Below are positions 59,280 through 64,000 of a stretch of DNA of 64,000 nt, piece after piece. Every line of letters begins with the position of its first letter. The first letter of the stretch is position 1. The notes beneath the pieces are model-generated. The model worked only from the letters and a program-made list of their open reading frames with translations. It was not told the origin of the DNA and did not search any database. The DNA is from Rhizobium sp. R635 (GTDB lineage: Bacteria; Pseudomonadota; Alphaproteobacteria; Rhizobiales; Rhizobiaceae): contig NZ_LOKX01000001.1 in the NCBI RefSeq assembly GCF_002211285.1, positions 310,001 through 374,000 on the forward strand, in the 5' to 3' direction. A program made the translations under genes and the position numbers.

Positions 59280-61001
59280 ATGAGTGCCGGCTTCGAAAAG
59301 GCGGACACATCATCAGAAACCGACGGGACTCTCGCCGGGGCCGATCTCCAGACGGCGCTTTTCGATGCGGTGTGCGACAGCCTTTCGGCGGCCTTCATCA
59401 TCTACGACAAGAACGATCATCTGATCTTCGCAAGCCGCCAGACCCTCGAATTCTTCCCGCTGCCGCCCGAGATGCTGAAACCGGGCACGCGGCTTCGCGA
59501 TTTCCTCGGCGCGGTCTACGACACCGGCATTCGCCAGCAGTATGATGGCAGGCAGGGCGGTTCGCTGAGCCGCGAGGACTGGCTGTCGCAGAAAATCGCC
59601 TCGCATTGGCGCGAGCGCTTCGATGCCGTCGAGCGCCATGGTCCGGACAGCTGGGTCCGCTTCGTCAAACGCAGGCTGCCGAGCGGTTACGGCGTCACCG
59701 TGATCTCAGACATGTCGGAGGACAAGAAGCGCGAAGAGCAATGGCGCTCGGACCTGGAGCGTGTGCAGCTGACCGAGGACATTCTCGACAATCTGCCGTT
59801 CCCGCTTTTCGTCAAAGACCGCAACCTTACCTACGTCGCCGTGAACCTTGCCTTCTGCGAGAAATATCAGACGAGCGCCGATGAGGTGCTCGGCCGCAAG
59901 AGCGGCGATCTCTTTTCGCCGGAGATCGCCAAGCGGTTCGAGGAAAGCGATCGTCATGTGCTGGAAACCGGCGAGATGTCCGTCGCCCGCCAGCGCCAGA
60001 TCTCCCGCGACGGCATCGAGCGCGACATCGTCAGCCGCAAGCATCGCATCGGCAAGCCCGGCCGCTACTTCCTGGTCTCCACCACGCAGGACCTGCCGCG
60101 CGACGGCGCCGATCTCGATGAGTTCGACCGGGCGTCCGCAATTACCACGTCAAGCAATCAGAGCTACCGCCGCGCCTATCTGCCTGCGCCGAGCGCGGCC
60201 GAGCGGCGCGAGCCGGCGGCGATGGAAGCGATCGTGCCGGAGAATTTCTCCGGCCGGAAGATTCTCGTCGTCACCGCCGATCTCGCCGCCGAGACCGCGG
60301 CCTTGCGCACATTGTCGAAATACGGCTTCGAATCCTGCGCGGTGCGCGGCGAGGACGAGGAGGAGCGGTTCCTGGAAATCGCCACGTCCTCCGGCATTTC
60401 GCTCGATCTTCTGATCATCGACAACCAGATGGGAATGCGCTGCCTCGAACTCGCCGAGCAATACGGCATCCCGACGCTCGTCATGGACGGGTTCCAGATT
60501 GCCAACGAACTCACCTTCCAGATCGCCCGCCATTTCAACCGCAACAGCCGGGGCGCCGGCGGTTCGGATACGGATTGGGAAATCAGCATTTCCGACGAAG
60601 TCACGGGCCTGCAGGTTCTCGTGGCCGAAGACAACGATATCAACCAGATCGTTTTTTCGCAGATCCTCGAAGGGCTCGGTTACCGCCATATGATCGCGGC
60701 GACCGGCGACGAGGCCGTGCGCCTATGGGCCGAACATCGGCCGCAGATCGTACTGATGGATATTTCTCTGCCGGGTTTCAACGGCTTCGAGGCCGCGCGT
60801 CTCATCCGGCAGATGGAGGAAACCGGCGGCGGGATACGCACGCCGATCATCGGCGTTCTCACCCAGGCCTTCGAGCGCGACCGCGCCGAATGCGTCAAGG
60901 CAGGCATGGACGACGTCATCATGAAGCCGGTCAGCCCCGATATGCTCGAAATGGTATTTCAAAACTATCTGATGGAAGAGGCTGCACGGGCGCGAAACTG
61001 A
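59280..61001 (+). CDS. PAS-PAS protein with C-terminal receiver domains and no kinase
   Basis: A 573-residue protein. A PAS-like domain is at about 25-145 and a second at about 165-270 (DNLPFPLFVKDRNLTYVAVN). A degenerate receiver-like domain is at about 325-430 (KILVVTADLAAETAAL; lacks the acidic pair). A complete receiver is at about 445-565 with VLVAEDNDIN, phosphoacceptor Asp494 in LMDISLPG, and the MKPVS lysine. No histidine-kinase or DNA-binding domain lies between or after. ATG 59280 is chosen; ATG 59217 lacks a ribosome site. 129 bases before the GGDEF-EAL gene, so possibly one operon. Confidence 0.88.
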   Translation: MSAGFEKADTSSETDGTLAGADLQTALFDAVCDSLSAAFIIYDKNDHLIFASRQTLEFFPLPPEMLKPGTRLRDFLGAVYDTGIRQQYDGRQGGSLSREDWLSQKIASHWRERFDAVERHGPDSWVRFVKRRLPSGYGVTVISDMSEDKKREEQWRSDLERVQLTEDILDNLPFPLFVKDRNLTYVAVNLAFCEKYQTSADEVLGRKSGDLFSPEIAKRFEESDRHVLETGEMSVARQRQISRDGIERDIVSRKHRIGKPGRYFLVSTTQDLPRDGADLDEFDRASAITTSSNQSYRRAYLPAPSAAERREPAAMEAIVPENFSGRKILVVTADLAAETAALRTLSKYGFESCAVRGEDEEERFLEIATSSGISLDLLIIDNQMGMRCLELAEQYGIPTLVMDGFQIANELTFQIARHFNRNSRGAGGSDTDWEISISDEVTGLQVLVAEDNDINQIVFSQILEGLGYRHMIAATGDEAVRLWAEHRPQIVLMDISLPGFNGFEAARLIRQMEETGGGIRTPIIGVLTQAFERDRAECVKAGMDDVIMKPVSPDMLEMVFQNYLMEEAARARN

Positions 61002-61129
61002 CGAACATCCGTCAACTCCCCAGATTTTGGGGCGCTCCGCGCCGCGACGGCCGCTGATTTACTATCGAATTGTTAAGATATGGCGGTCATTCTTTATGCG
61101 GCTGCGGAGGAAAAGCTCAGGTTTGGATA

Positions 61130-62494
61130 ATGAAGTCGGCGGAAACAGCTTCTTTCCTGACCGTGAGTCAGAACGAGCTTCAGGCAATGGCCTATACCGA
61201 TCCGCTGACCGGATTGGGAAACCGCAACCGTATGCGGGAGAAGGTCCTGCAGATTTCCGCCGAGCGCGCCAGCGACCCGGCCCCTTTTACCATCGGCATT
61301 GCCAATCTCGACAGCTTCAAGCCGATCAATGATCTTTTCGGCTCTGCGGCGGGTGACGAGATCCTTTGCCAGGTGGCGCATCGCCTCAAGGCCTGCATTC
61401 CCGACGGTGCGCTGGTCACGCGCCATGATGGCGATGAATTCGCCTTCGTGCTGCCGCTGATCTTCGAGCGGGCGAGTGCCGAGAAATTCGGCCAGATGAT
61501 CCGCGAGGTGCTGTCGGCGCCCTATGACCTCGGCGACCGCAACGTCCGCCTTTCCGCTTCCTTCGGCTTCGCCATCTATCCCTTCGCCGGAGAAGATTGC
61601 GAAGAGTTGCTGAAGAGCGCTGAAACCGCGCTCTACCGCTCCAAGCGCCGCGGCCGCGGCCAGATCACCGTCTATTCGCGCGAAATCGCACAGGAAATGA
61701 AGCGAGCGACGCAGTTGGAGCAGGCGCTCAGAAACGCCATCATATCAGACGCGATCGACGTGCATTTCCAGCCAATCGTCTCGCTGTCCAACAATCAGGT
61801 CCTGGGCTTCGAGGCGCTTGCCCGCTGGAACGATCCCGATCTCGGCTTCGTCTCGCCCGGCGTCTTCGTACCGCTCGCCGAAGAGCGCGGCTTCATCGAT
61901 GCGCTGTCGGAGGCGCTCTTGCGCAAGGCTGCGGAAGCGGCGCTTTCCTGGCCGCGCGAACTCTTCCTGTCGTTCAATCTCTCCTCCGCGCAGCTGATGG
62001 ATCCGGGCACGAGCAGCAGCGTCCTGTCTATCCTCGGCCGCGTCGGCTTTGATCCGCATCGCCTGGAGCTGGAGATCACCGAGACCGCGGTGATGGGCTC
62101 GGCTGACACCGCTCACCGCATCATCGCCGATCTGCGCGCCGCCGGCGTGCGCATCTCGCTTGATGATTTCGGAACCGGCCAGTCGAGCCTCGGGCGCCTG
62201 CGTGACTTCATCTTCGACAAGATCAAGATCGATCGCGCCTTCGTCTCGCGTATCAATTCCGACCGTGCCTCCGAACACATCATCAAGGCGATCCTCGCCA
62301 TGTGCGAGGGCCTGGAACTGGAAGTCGTGGCGGAAGGCATCGAGGATTATACAGAAGCGGTGAAATTGCGCACGCTCGGCTGTGGCATGGGCCAGGGCTA
62401 TCACTTCGGCCGTCCGGCGGACGGTATCGCCACGCTGCGTTTCCTGCACGAAAACTATTACGACGCAACGCTCGCGGAGCGTGCCAGCGCATAA
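61130..62494 (+). CDS. GGDEF-EAL protein (c-di-GMP turnover)
   Basis: A 454-residue protein with a GGDEF domain (about 20-185) and an EAL domain (about 205-445). The GGDEF motif is DGDEF (100-104), which may lower cyclase activity. The EAL side is complete: FEAL (228-230), FNLSSAQL, EITETA, DDFGTGQSS, KIDRAFV, VAEGIE. It most likely breaks down c-di-GMP. There is no N-terminal sensor, so the PAS-receiver protein upstream may supply the signal. ATG 61130 follows AGG at 8 bases. Confidence 0.93.
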   Translation: MKSAETASFLTVSQNELQAMAYTDPLTGLGNRNRMREKVLQISAERASDPAPFTIGIANLDSFKPINDLFGSAAGDEILCQVAHRLKACIPDGALVTRHDGDEFAFVLPLIFERASAEKFGQMIREVLSAPYDLGDRNVRLSASFGFAIYPFAGEDCEELLKSAETALYRSKRRGRGQITVYSREIAQEMKRATQLEQALRNAIISDAIDVHFQPIVSLSNNQVLGFEALARWNDPDLGFVSPGVFVPLAEERGFIDALSEALLRKAAEAALSWPRELFLSFNLSSAQLMDPGTSSSVLSILGRVGFDPHRLELEITETAVMGSADTAHRIIADLRAAGVRISLDDFGTGQSSLGRLRDFIFDKIKIDRAFVSRINSDRASEHIIKAILAMCEGLELEVVAEGIEDYTEAVKLRTLGCGMGQGYHFGRPADGIATLRFLHENYYDATLAERASA

Positions 62495-62510
62495 GGCCGA
62501 CTTTCACATA

Positions 62511-62544
62511 AATAAAACGATGGCGCCCCTAGGAGCGCCATCGT
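62511..62544 (-). terminator. Terminator of the PRC-barrel gene
   Basis: CGATGGCGC and GCGCCATCG form a 9-bp stem around an 8-base loop. On the minus strand it is followed by TTTTATTT. It is 25 bases past the PRC-barrel stop and also near the end of the convergent GGDEF-EAL gene. Confidence 0.85.
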
Positions 62545-62568
62545 CTACGCTATACTACCGTGCACGGG

Positions 62569-63177
62569 TTACTTCGGCGTGGTCGAGCCGGTCGCCGTGG
62601 TGTCGGTGCCCGTCGCGGCCGGAGCCTTCTCAGCCGACTGCATTGCCAGCGTCTTGAACTCAGGTGCGGCCTTCAGCGATTCAGCCGTTTCATCGGTCGT
62701 CAGCTTGACGCTGCCATCCTGGGTGTTCTGGGCGATGGTGATCTTGTCCATCGGGACGGCGACGTTCTTTTCGCCGATACCGAGGAAGCCGCCGACGCCG
62801 ACGATCGCGGCAACGATGCCGCCGTCCTTCTTGAGGATCAGGTCGTTGACGCTGCCGATGCTTTCATTGTTGGCATTATAGACCGACTGGCCGATATAGG
62901 TGTTGGCGCTGACCTGGTCGGGCGCCTGTTCGGTCAGATAAGCGGCCTGAGCGGTGTCGGCCGTCGGTGCCGGGGCCGGAGCCTGTGCGGCATCACCTGC
63001 GGGTTTCGTGACGTCAGGTGTCACCGGCGGTTTCGGTGCTGCCGGATCGGCGGGAGCTGCCTGCGTCGGAGCGGCAGGGTCTGCCGGCTGGGGGGCCGTC
63101 TGCGAGAATGCCGCCGGTGCGAAAGCCGTGGCAAACAATGCGCCAGCGGCAACGGTCGTCAGAAGTTTGCGTGTCAT
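62569..63177 (-). CDS. Exported PRC-barrel domain protein
   Basis: A 202-residue protein. Signal peptide (cleavage near AFSQ, about residue 26), a Pro/Ala-rich linker (27-80), then a PRC-barrel domain (about 90-175: IGQSVYNANNESIGSVNDL, VGGFLGIGEKNVAVP) and a Thr/Ala tail. PRC-barrels bind proteins or RNA; exported forms in rhizobia are often abundant under stress. ATG 63177 is chosen over the longer frame from 63240. Function unknown. Confidence 0.85.
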   Translation of the reverse strand: MTRKLLTTVAAGALFATAFAPAAFSQTAPQPADPAAPTQAAPADPAAPKPPVTPDVTKPAGDAAQAPAPAPTADTAQAAYLTEQAPDQVSANTYIGQSVYNANNESIGSVNDLILKKDGGIVAAIVGVGGFLGIGEKNVAVPMDKITIAQNTQDGSVKLTTDETAESLKAAPEFKTLAMQSAEKAPAATGTDTTATGSTTPK

Positions 63178-63354
63178 TTCGAACCTACTTTCATTTCCCT
63201 GGAGCAGTTGGTGACGCGACAAAGCCTGTTTTTCAGGCATTCGTGCCGCGCCGGTTCGAAGAGGAAATGACTGGTGGGCCTATTGGTTCCGGCTGAAAAC
63301 ACGGAAAATTTCTCGATTTTCACGGAACATTTATCGAAGAGCCGGCCGTAAAAT

Positions 63355-63385
63355 GCAAAAAGCGCTCCACTTGGGAGCGCTTTCA
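63355..63385 (-). terminator. Terminator of the SMP-30 gene
   Basis: AAAGCGCTCC and GGAGCGCTTT form a 10-bp stem around a 5-base loop. On the minus strand it is followed by TTTGCATTTT. It is 20 bases past the stop of the SMP-30 gene. Confidence 0.85.
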
Positions 63386-63405
63386 TTGCCGAGGGCCATC
63401 GGTAT

Positions 63406-64000
63406 TCAGATCACGTATACGGGATCGAATATGCCCTTGACGTCGATGCCGAGCTCCAGCAGCGCGCCGGCGCTGGGCTGCGCCGAACGGGCATCCTCGT
63501 CGAGCCCTTCCCAGGCGGTCGTCACCGCCAGCCGGCCGGCATTGGCGCCGATGAAGGCAGGGCAGGAGGGCTGGACGGCGGGAACCTTATAGCGTGAGAT
63601 GCGCAGGCCGTCCGGATTGTACCGGTCGACGACGCCGGCGCCCCAGCGCGCATTCCAGATATAGCCGTCGGCATCGACTACCGAACCGTCGATACCGCCG
63701 GGCTCGTTCATGCTGTCGACGAGCACGATCGGCTCGCCGGCAGGCAGACCGGTCTGCGGATCGACCATGACGCGCATCAGCCGGTTGATGCGGGAATCCG
63801 TGTAGTAGCCGATCGTGCCGTCCGGGGAAAAGCAGATGGAATTCGGAATGCTGATGCCGTTGAAGATCTTCGTCACCTTGCCGCCGGCGACGTGATAGAT
63901 GGCGCCGGCCTGGTTTTCCGCCCGCTTGCTCATCGTGCCGATCCAGAGTGAGCCGGAGGGATGGGTGCGGCCGTCGTTCGAGCGGTTTTCCGGCCTGTCG
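63406..64000 (-). CDS. SMP-30/gluconolactonase family protein, 5' part missing
   Basis: The window ends inside this gene; 197 residues are visible. They show six-bladed beta-propeller features of the SMP-30/regucalcin lactonase family: NDGRTHPSGSLWIGTM at the edge, PNSICFSPDG, YYTDSRINRL, GGIDGSVVDADGYIWNARWG (calcium/metal-binding), and LAVTTAWEG at the end. The likely role is hydrolysis of a sugar lactone. The start lies outside the window; an internal ATG at 63933 is not the true start since conserved sequence lies before it. Confidence 0.92.
   Translation of the reverse strand, partial: DRPENRSNDGRTHPSGSLWIGTMSKRAENQAGAIYHVAGGKVTKIFNGISIPNSICFSPDGTIGYYTDSRINRLMRVMVDPQTGLPAGEPIVLVDSMNEPGGIDGSVVDADGYIWNARWGAGVVDRYNPDGLRISRYKVPAVQPSCPAFIGANAGRLAVTTAWEGLDEDARSAQPSAGALLELGIDVKGIFDPVYVI

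Overview
The window reads as chromosomal DNA of a fast-growing rhizobium, most likely Rhizobium of the etli/leguminosarum group. This is inferred from the high GC content and codon bias, the plant/alphaproteobacterial-type glutamate-cysteine ligase, the hisS-hisZ-hisG cluster, a probable lipid A oxidase LpxQ, a CIRCE-controlled groESL operon, alphaproteobacterial families (DUF1127, DUF2093, DUF4170) and abundant rhizobial intergenic palindromes. About 60 protein genes are packed tightly. I found no tRNA, rRNA, CRISPR array, prophage or transposase.

Layout. 1-4.4 kb: start of a DHA2-type MFS exporter (cut by the window edge), a secreted metallo-beta-lactamase-fold enzyme, guaB, and two small membrane proteins. 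4.4-8 kb: a 487-base non-coding stretch with an orphan hairpin, then a large autotransporter with tandem passenger repeats. 8.3-17 kb: TetR and LysR regulators, a DUF1127 protein, DUF937, gshA, rsmE, a Pit phosphate permease, a Nudix hydrolase and a LysR divergent from the glycolate oxidase genes. 17.2-21.4 kb: glcD-glcE-glcF, with a 176-base fold-back repeat between glcE and glcF. 21.4-29.6 kb: secreted and envelope proteins (LpxQ-like barrel, two L,D-transpeptidases), tag, a HAD phosphatase, an aldo/keto reductase, and a DUF305 protein beside a small Cys/His/Met-rich protein. 29.7-33.3 kb: hisS-hisZ-hisG, again with a fold-back repeat between hisS and hisZ. 33.3-38 kb: DoxX, a glutathione transferase, a PAS-like protein, and groES-groEL with CIRCE and a matching promoter. 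38-44 kb: a HAD-IIA phosphatase, ribF, ileS and a lipoprotein. 44-49 kb: tadA, a pseudouridine synthase with a very long basic tail, rsmD, a patatin phospholipase, EVE and VOC proteins. 49-57.3 kb: a Kef-type antiporter, pmbA, a CysQ-like phosphatase, DUF4170, waaA, a HAD phosphatase, lpxK and DUF2093. 57.3-64 kb: mutL, a PAS-PAS-receiver protein with no kinase domain, a GGDEF-EAL protein, a PRC-barrel protein and an SMP-30 protein cut by the window end.

Functional themes are lipid A/Kdo and envelope building (waaA, lpxK, LpxQ, L,D-transpeptidases), translation and RNA modification (hisS, ileS, tadA, rsmD, rsmE, RluB-like), glycolate oxidation, and second-messenger signalling. I see no clearly new multi-gene system. 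The most unusual material is non-coding: fold-back elements placed inside or beside operons, two palindromes that share an identical 24-nt core but have different, self-complementary outer arms, and a duplicated groEL tail downstream of groEL.
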